Shown here piece after piece: positions 19,485 to 28,800 of a stretch of DNA of 64,000 bases. The notes beneath the pieces were generated by a model. It saw only the letters and a list, made by a program, of their open reading frames with translations. It was not told the origin of the DNA and did not search any database. The translations under genes and the position numbers were made by a program. Position 1 is the stretch's first letter. Every line of letters starts with the position of its first letter. Source of the DNA: Prolixibacteraceae bacterium (GTDB lineage: Bacteria > Bacteroidota > Bacteroidia > Bacteroidales > Prolixibacteraceae); assembly GCA_018648265.1 (NCBI GenBank), contig JABGRN010000012.1:1-64000 (forward strand), written 5' to 3'.

Positions 19485-21933
19485 GGCTGTTTAGTTTTTG
19501 ACGATCATTACGGGAATTCACGACAAATTCCTCGCTTCCCAAATAAATCTTTCCATTTTGGGTTATACCTTCAACCAAAACCTTAAAACGGGCAATGTCG
19601 TCGGATGTAAAGAAAGATATTTCTGCTTCCCCATTTTCAAGGCTTACGGATGAATTCCAATACAATGTTGTGCGGTAATCTGGTTTTTCAGAATCAATAT
19701 TCTCTGGTGTGTATTTTGGCGAATAAAATTCCCGGTATTTAGAAAATCCTTTAATTTTTTGAGTTAACAGACCTTTTAGGTATTTCTCTCTCTCCTGTTC
19801 AGGGATTCCTCTTTTGGTGTAGATAAAAACAACGCCATTTGCTCCTCTTGCTCCAAACAAAGTTGTACCTGTTGGATTGGTTCTTTTTATTACGTCAACT
19901 CTATCAATATAGGAAACAGAAATAATACTTTGTTCTCCCATAACAATCCTCTCTTCCGTAGGAATTCCATCAATATAAAAGAGTATGCTTCCACCAGCGT
20001 TAATTGTTCCCGGGGGACGGGAGCCAAACATTACAGGAGCTTTAGCAAAGAGAAAATCTTTTAGATTTTTGTACATAAAATCTGCCTCTGTAGTTTTTAT
20101 TGAATAATCAGATTCAGAATAAATCTGAGAAAATTTAACTTCTTCTTTCTTCCGAAACTTAGCTTTCACCTCTACTTCTTTAATTAATATCACAACTTTT
20201 TCAGGCTCAAACTCCTTTTCGCTGAGCCGGGCATAATAGTTCTGGCGGTACAAATCCATGGGTATCCTGTTTTCGTAAAATAAATGATTAAATTTCTCCA
20301 AACTAAAATCAGGAACATTGTATTTAACCTGCTCAAGAACTATCTGTGTATTCTGGTTTTCGTTGCTTTTCCTCGCCATAAGGGTAATCTCGGCTGAATC
20401 AGACAGATAAATATGTTTAAAAGAAAAACGACCTTCCTTATCAGTAGTTTCCCAAAATGTATATAAGCTGTCGTTTTTAATCGTAAGAATAACTTCGCTC
20501 TTTTCAATCCGTTTTTTCCTCCATAAGTTTTTCACATATCCATTAATATCTAATCCGGAAGTAACCGGAAATTCAAAATCTGTATCCTGTATTTCAGCTA
20601 CATGATTCCAAATATATTTGCTCCAACCGTGCGTTAACATCAGCAAATCCAGTTTTTGCAGTGAAGAAATTTCAGGTTCATCTTTAAAATAATCAAGAGG
20701 AGATTTGATAGTTCCCCGAAGTTCAGAATCGAGAAAAAGCCGTGACATCATATTTTGTGTCTCACCAAAAGCGTTAAGGCTGTTCTCGTTTACAACAGCA
20801 ATAGATAACCTTGCACTCTCGGATTCCCAGTCAGTATTTGCAACTAATTTTAAATTTACCTGACTACGGTTTGGAAAAACAGATTTGGGTAATTCAATTT
20901 GAAGAGAATTTATTTCAATATTATTGTTAAAATACAAACGATCAGAAATCGGATTTAGGTCTTCGTTAAACAAAACAAAACGATTTATGCCTTGCCCCAG
21001 TAAGTTTTTATCTACCTTAAGTAAACCACGATGTTCTGCAAGTTCAATTTCGCGATAGAACAACACTTCTCCTCGGTTCGCGCAGGCAAGAGTATAAACT
21101 TTCGCTTCACTTTTTTTTGGGCTGGAAAAAATACTAACATCCAAACCGTTTTCATTACTTTCAATAATCTGCAACTTTATGCCGGATTTTTCAGGCTGAA
21201 TAAACTTTTGTTGATGTTGGGGAAACGAATCCAAAACAGTTTTATATTTATCAGCTGAGTTCGGATGAAAGTAAAATTTCCCAAGTCCTTTGTAAATAGT
21301 TTTAAAACGTGCAACAATGCGGTTTTTATTATCTACAACTGAACCGTTTGTATTTACTCCTTGTCCTTTTTCATCGATAATTTTAACGGCGACAACATTG
21401 AGTGTATTCTCCAAAAGAATACCGCTTTCCGGGAAAAATTCAACGTGAAAATTTGCGACTTTTTTATTATTTTCATTAAAACTATCGTTACCAATTTCGA
21501 ACGAATTTTTAGTCTTATCAATGGTTAATGTTTTGTAGAAAAAACATTCTTCTCCAAAGTTCTGTAGATAATTTGTGTAGGCCCGAAGAACAATATTTCC
21601 AATTAAAGAAGTATCAGTCAATGGAATATTTCCCTCAGAAAAGCCTTTGAAATTTGGGAACATTTCTGAAGTAACAACAGTTCCCAAGGAATCAATTAAA
21701 TCAACATATAGATTCTGGTCATTCAGTACGGGAGAATGTGTTTTACCATCGAGTAAATATCCACTCAACCAAATCGTATCACCGAGAAAATAAAACTCTC
21801 TGTCAGTGTGGAGATATAGTTTTTGAAAGGGAATTGTTTGTTGTTTTTCGAAATAAGTGTTGATGTTTTGAGCAAAGGAACCCGAAGAAATAAAAAGCAA
21901 TGTAATAGCGAGATGGTAGATTTTGGATATCAT
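19471..21933 (-). CDS. secreted MG2/TonB-plug domain protein (upstream paralogue)
   Basis: 820-residue paralogue of the next gene with the same domain order: signal peptide (residues 1-21, 'HLAITLLFISSGSFAQ'), MG2-like domain 'KLYLHTDREFYFLGDTIWLSG', middle beta domains, carboxypeptidase-regulatory-like segment, and plug-like C-terminal part ('FLFAKAPVMFGSRPPG', 'ILFYIDGIPTEERIVMG', 'GTTLFGARGANGVVFIYTKRG'). Both end in matching blocks ('REFYSPKYTPENI', 'PDYRTTLYWN', 'VLVEGITQNGKIYLGSEEF'), so they arose by tandem duplication and have diverged considerably. Role not known. Confidence 0.8.
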   Translation of the reverse strand: MISKIYHLAITLLFISSGSFAQNINTYFEKQQTIPFQKLYLHTDREFYFLGDTIWLSGYLLDGKTHSPVLNDQNLYVDLIDSLGTVVTSEMFPNFKGFSEGNIPLTDTSLIGNIVLRAYTNYLQNFGEECFFYKTLTIDKTKNSFEIGNDSFNENNKKVANFHVEFFPESGILLENTLNVVAVKIIDEKGQGVNTNGSVVDNKNRIVARFKTIYKGLGKFYFHPNSADKYKTVLDSFPQHQQKFIQPEKSGIKLQIIESNENGLDVSIFSSPKKSEAKVYTLACANRGEVLFYREIELAEHRGLLKVDKNLLGQGINRFVLFNEDLNPISDRLYFNNNIEINSLQIELPKSVFPNRSQVNLKLVANTDWESESARLSIAVVNENSLNAFGETQNMMSRLFLDSELRGTIKSPLDYFKDEPEISSLQKLDLLMLTHGWSKYIWNHVAEIQDTDFEFPVTSGLDINGYVKNLWRKKRIEKSEVILTIKNDSLYTFWETTDKEGRFSFKHIYLSDSAEITLMARKSNENQNTQIVLEQVKYNVPDFSLEKFNHLFYENRIPMDLYRQNYYARLSEKEFEPEKVVILIKEVEVKAKFRKKEEVKFSQIYSESDYSIKTTEADFMYKNLKDFLFAKAPVMFGSRPPGTINAGGSILFYIDGIPTEERIVMGEQSIISVSYIDRVDVIKRTNPTGTTLFGARGANGVVFIYTKRGIPEQEREKYLKGLLTQKIKGFSKYREFYSPKYTPENIDSEKPDYRTTLYWNSSVSLENGEAEISFFTSDDIARFKVLVEGITQNGKIYLGSEEFVVNSRNDRQKLNSHEKD

Positions 21934-22049
21934 TGCAGCAGTAATTGAAAGTTGTTGTCAAGCTACAAAAATTGTTCCTTATTAATTCAAAAATTAGCTT
22001 TATTTTCACTCTCTGAATAAAATGAAATACTTTATAAAAAAATGGCTAA

Positions 22050-22346
22050 TCATCTGGAAACCTGCCACGATCCTTTAAACTCACCCTTGATTTTTAAAAT
22101 CGCCTTTTTAATTTCGCTCTGACATAATTCTTTACCATGATCACACTTCTCACCGGTCAATAAAGATTTAAGTTTTGCATGGGCACGTTTATCTTTTAAA
22201 ACCCCCAGAGTCCAAATTGCTTTATTTTTCTCTTTTAACGTAAATTCATCAGAGTCAATTAAAGCGATTAAAGATTCGATCTTATCTTTTTGAAAAACTT
22301 CGACTGCATTTTCGGTAATTTCATTTGCATCGATAATATTTAGCAT
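22050..22346 (-). CDS. small HEAT-repeat-like protein
   Basis: 98 residues from the start at 22346 (MLNIIDANEITENAV...). The frame runs on to 22409 but those residues come from the adjacent dispersed repeat, so I exclude them. The helical pattern 'DKIESLIALIDSDEFTLKEKNKAIWTLGVLKDKRAHAKLKSLL' is that of one to two HEAT-like repeats, a protein-binding scaffold. No signal or transmembrane segment. Monocistronic; partner unknown. Confidence 0.65.
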   Translation of the reverse strand: MLNIIDANEITENAVEVFQKDKIESLIALIDSDEFTLKEKNKAIWTLGVLKDKRAHAKLKSLLTGEKCDHGKELCQSEIKKAILKIKGEFKGSWQVSR

Positions 22347-22363
22347 GAATATTAATGGTGGTA

Positions 22364-22473
22364 AAAAGATTTCACGCAAAGCCCGCAGAGGTATTCGCGA
22401 AGAGCGCAAAGAAGAATAAATTAAACCGATTTACACTTTGCGTTTTCTTTGCGCCTTTGCGTGAAAAAAATAT
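22364..22473. repeat. 110-bp dispersed repeat, copy 2
   Basis: Second copy of the unit at 16924-17033 with two differences (TTCACGC for TTTACGC; GCGCCTTTG for GCGTCTTTG). In this copy the outer 12-bp ends TTTCACGCAAAG and CTTTGCGTGAAA are perfect inverted repeats. It lies between the HEAT-like gene and the GH114 gene. Confidence 0.9.
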
Positions 22474-22545
22474 AAAGCACTTTCCATTTTTGGCAATTAC
22501 TTCTGCAAGACTTTGTAACTCGAAGTATTTTAGTCAATATTTATT

Positions 22546-23532
22546 TTAGCGGCTGGCAGTTTCGTAATATTCAAAAGCATCGATAATATCTAAATAAACA
22601 CCATCGAAACCACTATTAATGATTTTTTTTAGATACGAATTTTCGTTGCCGTAAATAATATCCTGCCACTCGTTTTGCCAAAATTTCACTTTAAAATTTT
22701 CTTTCCATTCTGGGTTTTCATCGCCAAGCCACGAAGGATTATTTATGTTCCAGCTTTCTTGCCAATAATATCTGTAATTTTCTGCTTCACCAACCGACAA
22801 GTAGCAAATTACCAAACGTTTGCCTCCGTTAAATTTGTTTTTCAGTTGGTTTATTTCCGCTAATGAAAATTCAGTTCCATCGATAAAAAATAAATCCATA
22901 ATTAATAAATCGTAATTTGTTGAAGTTACTGCATCAACAAAAATCGCTTTTGTTGAAAATTTTTCTGGGTTTATTAAATACAGGAAATTTTTCACTTCTT
23001 CAAGAGAGTTAATATTATCGTTATTATTTCTAAAAATTGGGCTTGGATAATTTGGGATATTATTAAGTTCGCGTTGGTCGGCAGCAAAGGAAATAAATTT
23101 TTTGTTGCTGTTTTGTGTGTACGAATTATCAATTTTTGAAGGTGTGGAACAGTAATCAGTTACCAAAATTGTGTTCCCCGAATTCATTGAGATTTCTAAA
23201 AACGACAATAAATATTCAGTTTCATTTGTTGGGGTTGCCTCGTTGTCATTATCATATCCATAAAGTAAATCTTCCTGGCCATTCCCGTCAATTGCATTTA
23301 AATAAGCAGTGTCGGGCATTGCATTTTCTTCTCCCGAAATAGTTACCAATTCAATACCATTTTGCGGAATAATTATAAAACCGGGATTTATGGATTTTGC
23401 AGAATTGCTTATTCCAATAACAAAATCGCGCATTTCCTGTTTAAAGTCAATACCATCAGAAAAATCGTTGTCATCTTTTTCGCACGACATCAATAACATA
23501 AAAATTGTTGCCACAAAAATTAAGTTTTTCAT
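22546..23532 (-). CDS. GH114-type lipoprotein (endo-alpha-1,4-polygalactosaminidase-like)
   Basis: 328-residue lipoprotein: signal with lipobox 'LLMSC' (cysteine at residue 17), followed by an acidic linker. The TIM-barrel blocks 'DLLIMDLFFIDGTEFS', 'LVICYLSVGEAENYRYYW', 'WLGDENPEWKENFKVKFW' and 'GFDGVYLDIIDAFEYYE' match the GH114/TM1410 family, whose characterised members cut galactosaminogalactan-type polymers. Both acidic residues expected at the barrel ends (E in 'VGEAE', D in 'YLDIID') are present. Probably on the outer face of a membrane. It ends abruptly after the last barrel block, and the substrate is inferred only from family. Confidence 0.82.
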   Translation of the reverse strand: MKNLIFVATIFMLLMSCEKDDNDFSDGIDFKQEMRDFVIGISNSAKSINPGFIIIPQNGIELVTISGEENAMPDTAYLNAIDGNGQEDLLYGYDNDNEATPTNETEYLLSFLEISMNSGNTILVTDYCSTPSKIDNSYTQNSNKKFISFAADQRELNNIPNYPSPIFRNNNDNINSLEEVKNFLYLINPEKFSTKAIFVDAVTSTNYDLLIMDLFFIDGTEFSLAEINQLKNKFNGGKRLVICYLSVGEAENYRYYWQESWNINNPSWLGDENPEWKENFKVKFWQNEWQDIIYGNENSYLKKIINSGFDGVYLDIIDAFEYYETASR

Positions 23533-23577
23533 AATAATTGCCCTTTATTAAAAAACGTATTTTTAAACAATTGCTTG

Positions 23578-24054
23578 CTACTTATCCTTGCTACTTTTAT
23601 TATTTTCCCTCAGTACTTCAAATAGACGGTTTATCCGTTTCACTTTAGCATCGTCGGTTTTTGGCTCTGACACAAACCCGGTCCAGAATTTTTTTGCTGA
23701 AAAAGAAAGTTTATGAAATGCCCCCATCATTTTAAGATCGTTTTCCAGCAACCATTGCAAGTATTCAGGCATTTCCATGGTTTTCGGCGATTCGTCTTTT
23801 TCAACTACAATTTTTACAGAATCTCCTTCGTCTTTTCCGATAGCCAGCCGAATGTCTTTTTTTACGTGCAACCAATGAGTTCCGTTCCCGGTTGGCAAAA
23901 GGCTCATAAAATATGTTTCCCCATCAAAAACAGCTTTTACACTCACTGCTTTTCGAGTTCCAAATTCTTTTGCGCTTTCGAAGGGGAATTCAGCAAAAAC
24001 CCCATTCTGAGCCCCTTTTATAAGTATGGTTTCGTATTCAAACTTTCTATCCAT
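23578..24054 (-). CDS. YdeI/OmpD-associated-like protein (DUF1905)
   Basis: 158 residues: an N-terminal DUF1905 beta domain (about 1-95, 'FEYETILIKGAQNGVFAEFPFE', 'SLLPTGNGTHWLHVKKDIRLAIG') and a C-terminal YdeI-like helical segment ('MPEYLQWLLENDLKMMGAFHKLSFSAKK'). Soluble, no signal. YdeI-like proteins have been linked to peptide resistance, but the biochemistry is unsettled. The ATG overlaps the queG stop by 8 bp, so both are expressed as a unit. Confidence 0.75.
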   Translation of the reverse strand: MDRKFEYETILIKGAQNGVFAEFPFESAKEFGTRKAVSVKAVFDGETYFMSLLPTGNGTHWLHVKKDIRLAIGKDEGDSVKIVVEKDESPKTMEMPEYLQWLLENDLKMMGAFHKLSFSAKKFWTGFVSEPKTDDAKVKRINRLFEVLRENNKSSKDK

Positions 24055-24991
24055 TTTTTGAAGTTTGAATAAATTCCAGATTTCTTTTTAGTCCCTTAAA
24101 ACCGGCCCTTTTAACTGCTGAGTTTTTAAACAATTCATTAAATAAAGGTTTTTCCATTTTGTGCCAATCAGAATTATCAAGTTCCATTAATTTCGGATTT
24201 GGCTGAAAATCGGGTTCATTGTTTGGTTCCGATTTCAGATTCCAGGGGCACACATCCTGGCAAATGTCGCAACCAAAAACCTGGTTTTCAAATTGCCCTT
24301 TTAGTGTTTTATCTATTTCTCCTTTTATTTCAATGGTTTGGTACGAGATACATAAGCGGGCATCAATAATCCGGTTGGCAACTATTGCTTTTGTTGGGCA
24401 GGCGTCAATGCAACGTGTGCAGGTGCCGCAGTGGTCGTGCACAATTTTAATTTCATCAAACGGCAATTCGATATCCAAAATCAGTTCGCCAATAAAAAAG
24501 AAGCTGCCATGATTTACCGAAATGAGGTTACTGTTTTTTCCTATCCAGCCCAAACCGGCACGACTCGCCCAGGCACGCTCCAAAACGGGTGCCGAGTCAA
24601 CAAATGGCCGGCCATTGCAAACTTGAATTTCTTGCTGAATAAAACGGAGCAATTTTTTCAATTTGTCTTTCATTACAAAATGATAATCGGTTCCGTATGC
24701 ATATTTTGAAATAATGGGTGTGTTTAATTTTTTTTGTGCCTCTTGTGGAAAATAATTTTGAAGGACAACAATAATGGTTTTGGCATTTTCAAACAACAAT
24801 CGCGGATCCAATCTTTTTTCAATATTGCGCGCCATGTAAGCCATTTCTCCATGCATTTTGTTAAACAACCATTTTTGGAAACGGTCTTTTTCTTTTGGGA
24901 GAGAATCTGCCGCAATAATGGAACACTCTAAAAGTCCAAGTTCTTTTGCTTTTGCTTTTATTGATTTCGATATTTGATTTGAATCTTGCAT
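24047..24991 (-). CDS. queG: epoxyqueuosine reductase
   Basis: Cobalamin-dependent, two [4Fe-4S] iron-sulfur enzyme that makes queuosine from epoxyqueuosine in tRNA. The start at 24991 (MQDSNQISKSIK...) gives 314 residues, the family size; the open frame to 25078 adds 29 atypical residues. Cluster ligands are plain: 'CGTCTRCIDACPTKAI' and 'CDICQDVCPWN'. Also 'ARNIEKRLDPRLLFENAKTIIVVL', 'KYAYGTDYHFVMK' and 'DSAPVLERAWASRAGLGWIGKN' are signature QueG segments. Cytoplasmic. Confidence 0.95.
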   Translation of the reverse strand: MQDSNQISKSIKAKAKELGLLECSIIAADSLPKEKDRFQKWLFNKMHGEMAYMARNIEKRLDPRLLFENAKTIIVVLQNYFPQEAQKKLNTPIISKYAYGTDYHFVMKDKLKKLLRFIQQEIQVCNGRPFVDSAPVLERAWASRAGLGWIGKNSNLISVNHGSFFFIGELILDIELPFDEIKIVHDHCGTCTRCIDACPTKAIVANRIIDARLCISYQTIEIKGEIDKTLKGQFENQVFGCDICQDVCPWNLKSEPNNEPDFQPNPKLMELDNSDWHKMEKPLFNELFKNSAVKRAGFKGLKRNLEFIQTSKNG

Positions 24992-25823
24992 CTTAGTTAA
25001 ATTAACCGCAGAGTTGTGTTGTTTACTTTGAATCTTATTTCTAAAATTTGTTTTTTTGCAGAAAATAACAAATAACAATTATCAAATTACAAACCTGTCT
25101 GGCACTTGACTGATAAATCACAAAAATCAATATCAAAATTACAAATTGTTTGAAACATAATAAGGAATAGTTTAGAATTTGGATATTTAAAAAATTGAAA
25201 CTTATCTGTTATTTGTTTTTTTGAGATTTGTCTTTTCCCGTTTATCTGGGTTAGGGCTTGCGAAAAGTTTAAAGCCACTCAGTAATTTCATGATTATCTA
25301 TGTGTATAAAGTTAAACTTTTTTGAAATGGAAACAACTCGCAAAATATATACTTGGGAAATTCATTTTACGATTTAATCACGTAATAGGAATTGGATTAA
25401 TTTGATTCAAAAAAATACGGTCATTTTTTCAGGCAACAAAAATGTAAATATATAGGATCTAATATCCCTTCAATGATGTAAGTCAAATTGTCTCAAATAA
25501 ATTGAACTTGTAATTAAGGGATAACAAAATAATACTAATATTCTAGTATAGAATGTTTTGGCGGTCTGCATTTGGTTTACAAGGAGTATAGTTTATAATT
25601 AAACCATTGATTTTTTTAAAGCAACACATTTGTTCATTTTTTCACCTTCTCTCTTTGAAACCAGCTCAATGTCAGTTAAATGAGTGAATGTTATATTTAA
25701 TTTATTTTAATTCAATATTTACCCGATTCCAGGAGTTTGATTTTATTTTTAAATGAAAGGCAGCCTGCCTGAAAAATCCTATATTTGCATATTTTTTAAA
25801 ATCAGAAGATTAGAGTTTTTCTT
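24992..25823. other. 832-bp spacer before ileS without recognised gene
   Basis: AT-rich spacer between divergent queG and ileS. The only open frame of note (25087-25278, minus) has no family resemblance. The stretch near 25100-25250 contains phrases such as 'GAATTTGGATATTT' that recur near 32530 and 62400. Close to ileS are a 13-bp palindrome and a -7 promoter element, listed separately. No RNA gene seen. Confidence 0.6.
25758..25787 (+). promoter_or_regulatory. ileS -7 element with adjoining 13-bp palindrome
   Basis: TATATTTG (25780-25787) matches TAnnTTTG and lies 36 bp before the ileS start. Ten bases upstream is the palindrome AGGCAG-C-CTGCCT (25758-25770), in the spacer region where RNA polymerase binds; it could be an operator. 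No good TTTG at the -33 position is visible. Confidence 0.45.
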
Positions 25824-28800
25824 ATGGGTAATAGGTTTCAGGAATACAAGCAATTAGATCTCTCGCAGATAAACAAAGATGTGCTAAATCGTTGGGAGGA
25901 AGATGATACTTTTCACAAAAGTATTTCTACCCGCGAAGGTCGTCCAACATTTGTATTTTACGAAGGTCCGCCATCGGCAAACGGAATGCCGGGAATTCAT
26001 CATGTTATGGCGAGGGCAATTAAAGATATTTTTTGTCGCTACAAAACCATGAAAGGTTTTCGTGTACACCGAAAAGCAGGGTGGGACACACACGGTTTGC
26101 CCGTGGAATTGAGTGTAGAAAAAGCACTAAATATTACCAAAGAAGATATTGGGAAAAAGATTTCTGTTGAAGAATACAATCAGTCGTGCCGCACCGAGGT
26201 GATGAAATATACCCGCGAATGGGAAGATTTGACCCGTATTATGGGTTACTGGGTAAACATGGACGACCCATACGTAACCTTTGATAATAGGTACATTGAA
26301 ACTGTTTGGTGGCTACTTAAAAAAATATACAGTAAAGGATTGCTGTATAAAGGATATTCAATTCAACCTTACTCGCCGGCTGCCGGAACCGGTTTAAGTT
26401 CGCACGAATTAAATCAGCCTGGTTGTTACCGCGATGTAAAAGATACAACTGCAATTGCCCAGTTCAAAACCATCAGAAACGGAAAATCGGAATTTCTTTT
26501 TGAGGGAACAGATACTGATGTATATTTTTTAGCATGGACTACTACTCCCTGGACTCTTCCATCGAATACCGCTCTTTGTGTTGGCCCCGGAATTAAATAT
26601 GTAAAAATAAAAACGTTTAATCCTTACACCGGAATTCCTGTAACCGTTATTTTAGCAAAAGATTTATTTCCGGTTTATTTTAATTCGAAAAATGAAGATT
26701 TATCATTTGAAGAATATAAACCTGGCGACAAAAAAATCCCTTATAAAGTTTTAAATGAATATTCAGGGAAAGATCTGGCCGGTGTTCAATACGAACAATT
26801 AATTGAATGGGTAAAACCAAAAGGAAAGGCTTTTGAAGTTATTACCGGAGATTTTGTAACTATTGAAGACGGTACAGGAATAGTTCATATCGCTCCTACT
26901 TTTGGTGCCGACGATGATCGGGTTGCAAAACAAAACGGGATTTCACCATTAATTGTTGAAGATTCAGAGGGCAAAACACAAGCCCTGGTCGATAAAAAAG
27001 GCAGGTTTTACCCTACTAAAGAATTAGATAGCGCTTTTGTTGAAAAATATGTAAACACAGAAAAGTATCACGATTTTGCCGGCAGATCAGTTAAAAACGA
27101 ATACGACGACAAGCTGGAAGATGATGCACCGACTGTTGATGTGGATATTGCAATAATGCTGAAACAGGAAAACAAGGCCTTTAAAATTGAAAAGCATACA
27201 CACAGTTATCCTCATTGCTGGCGCACCGATAAACCGGTTTTATACTACCCTCTCGATTCGTGGTTTATAAAAACAACAGCCGTTAAAGACAAAATGGTGG
27301 AACTAAATAACACCATTAACTGGAAACCAAAATCAACCGGAACAGGAAGGTTTGGTAACTGGTTGGAAAATCTTGTTGACTGGAATTTAAGCCGCTCGCG
27401 TTTCTGGGGAACACCACTTCCAATTTGGAGAACCGAAGATGGTTCGGAGGAAATTTGTATTGGTTCAACAGAAGAATTAATGGCCGAAATTAAAAAAGCC
27501 ATGGCAGCCGGTTTTATGGACGAAAATCCTTACGAAGGTTTTGAAGTTGGGAATAATACAAAAGAAAATTACGACAAAGCAGACTTACACAAACCTTATG
27601 TCGATAAAATAATTTTGATTTCAGCTTCGGGGCAAAAAATGTTTCGTGAGCCAGATTTAATTGATGTTTGGTTCGATTCGGGTGCGATGCCATTTGCCCA
27701 ACGTCACTATCCGTTTGAAAGCCCCCACTTACTCTCCCAAGGGGGAGAAAGAAGAACCCCAAAATGGCAAACTGCAAGAGATTCAAGTAATGGGCTTTTA
27801 AAAGAGTTGGCAAAAAAACAAAAAGAAAATCCAACTGAGGCAGAAGTTTTTCTTTGGCAAAATCTTAAAAACAAAAATTTAGCCGGATATAAATTCAGGC
27901 AGCAACATATTATTGATCAGTTTATTGCCGATTTTGTTTGTTTAGAAAAACAATTAATAGTTGAAATTGATGGAGGTTATCACTCGTTGCCTGAAGTAAA
28001 AATTTCAGACAAACAGCGAACTGAAATACTCGAAGAATTAGGTTTTGCCATTATTCGATTTACTAATGAAGAGGTAATAAATAATACTGAAGGCGTTCTC
28101 AATAAAATCACTTCTGTTCTTAACTCCCTCCCCTTTGGGGAGGGTCGGGGTGGGGCTTTATTCCCGGCCGATTTTATTGCAGAGGGAGTTGACCAAACAA
28201 GGGGTTGGTTTTTTACTTTGCATGCAATTGCAACAATGATTGGAGAGTCGGTTGCATTCAAAAATATTATTTCAAACGGGCTGGTGTTAGATAGCGCGGG
28301 AAATAAAATGTCGAAGCGTTTGGGAAATGCTGTTGACCCGTTTTCTACTATCGAAAAATATGGGTCAGACCCCTTGCGTTGGTATATGATAACCAATGCA
28401 CAACCCTGGGACAACCTAAAATTTGATATCTCAGGTGTTGAAGAAGTGAAACGTAAATTCTTCGGGACATTATATAATACGTACAATTTCTTTGCACTTT
28501 ATGCAAATGTTGACGGATTTACTTATTCTGAAGAAGAAATATCGATGGAACAGCGCCCTGAAATTGATCGCTGGGTAATATCTCTTTTAAATTCTTTATT
28601 AAAAGAAGTTGGCGAGAGTTACGAAAATTATGAACCCACTCGTGCAGGGCGTGCCATTTCTGAATTCGTTTCAGAAAATTTAAGTAACTGGTTTGTCCGT
28701 TTAAGTAGAAAAAGATATTGGGGTGGAGAATATTCAAGCGATAAAATTTCAGCGTACCAAACTTTATATACTTGTTTAACCACGGTGGCAAAATTAATGG

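Noticed and set aside
25087-25278. 63-residue open frame on the minus strand
   Set aside because: No family resemblance; lies in AT-rich sequence with phrases repeated in other spacers.
27718-28159. Intein or group I/II intron in ileS
   Set aside because: No splice-junction residues (Cys/Ser start, His-Asn plus Cys/Ser/Thr end) or Hedgehog/intein blocks; the frame is open with no intron-type secondary structure, and DUF559 is not an intein homing nuclease.
27980-28486. 168-residue minus-strand frame opposite the DUF559 insertion
   Set aside because: Antisense shadow extending into conserved ileS sequence; no recognisable motif.
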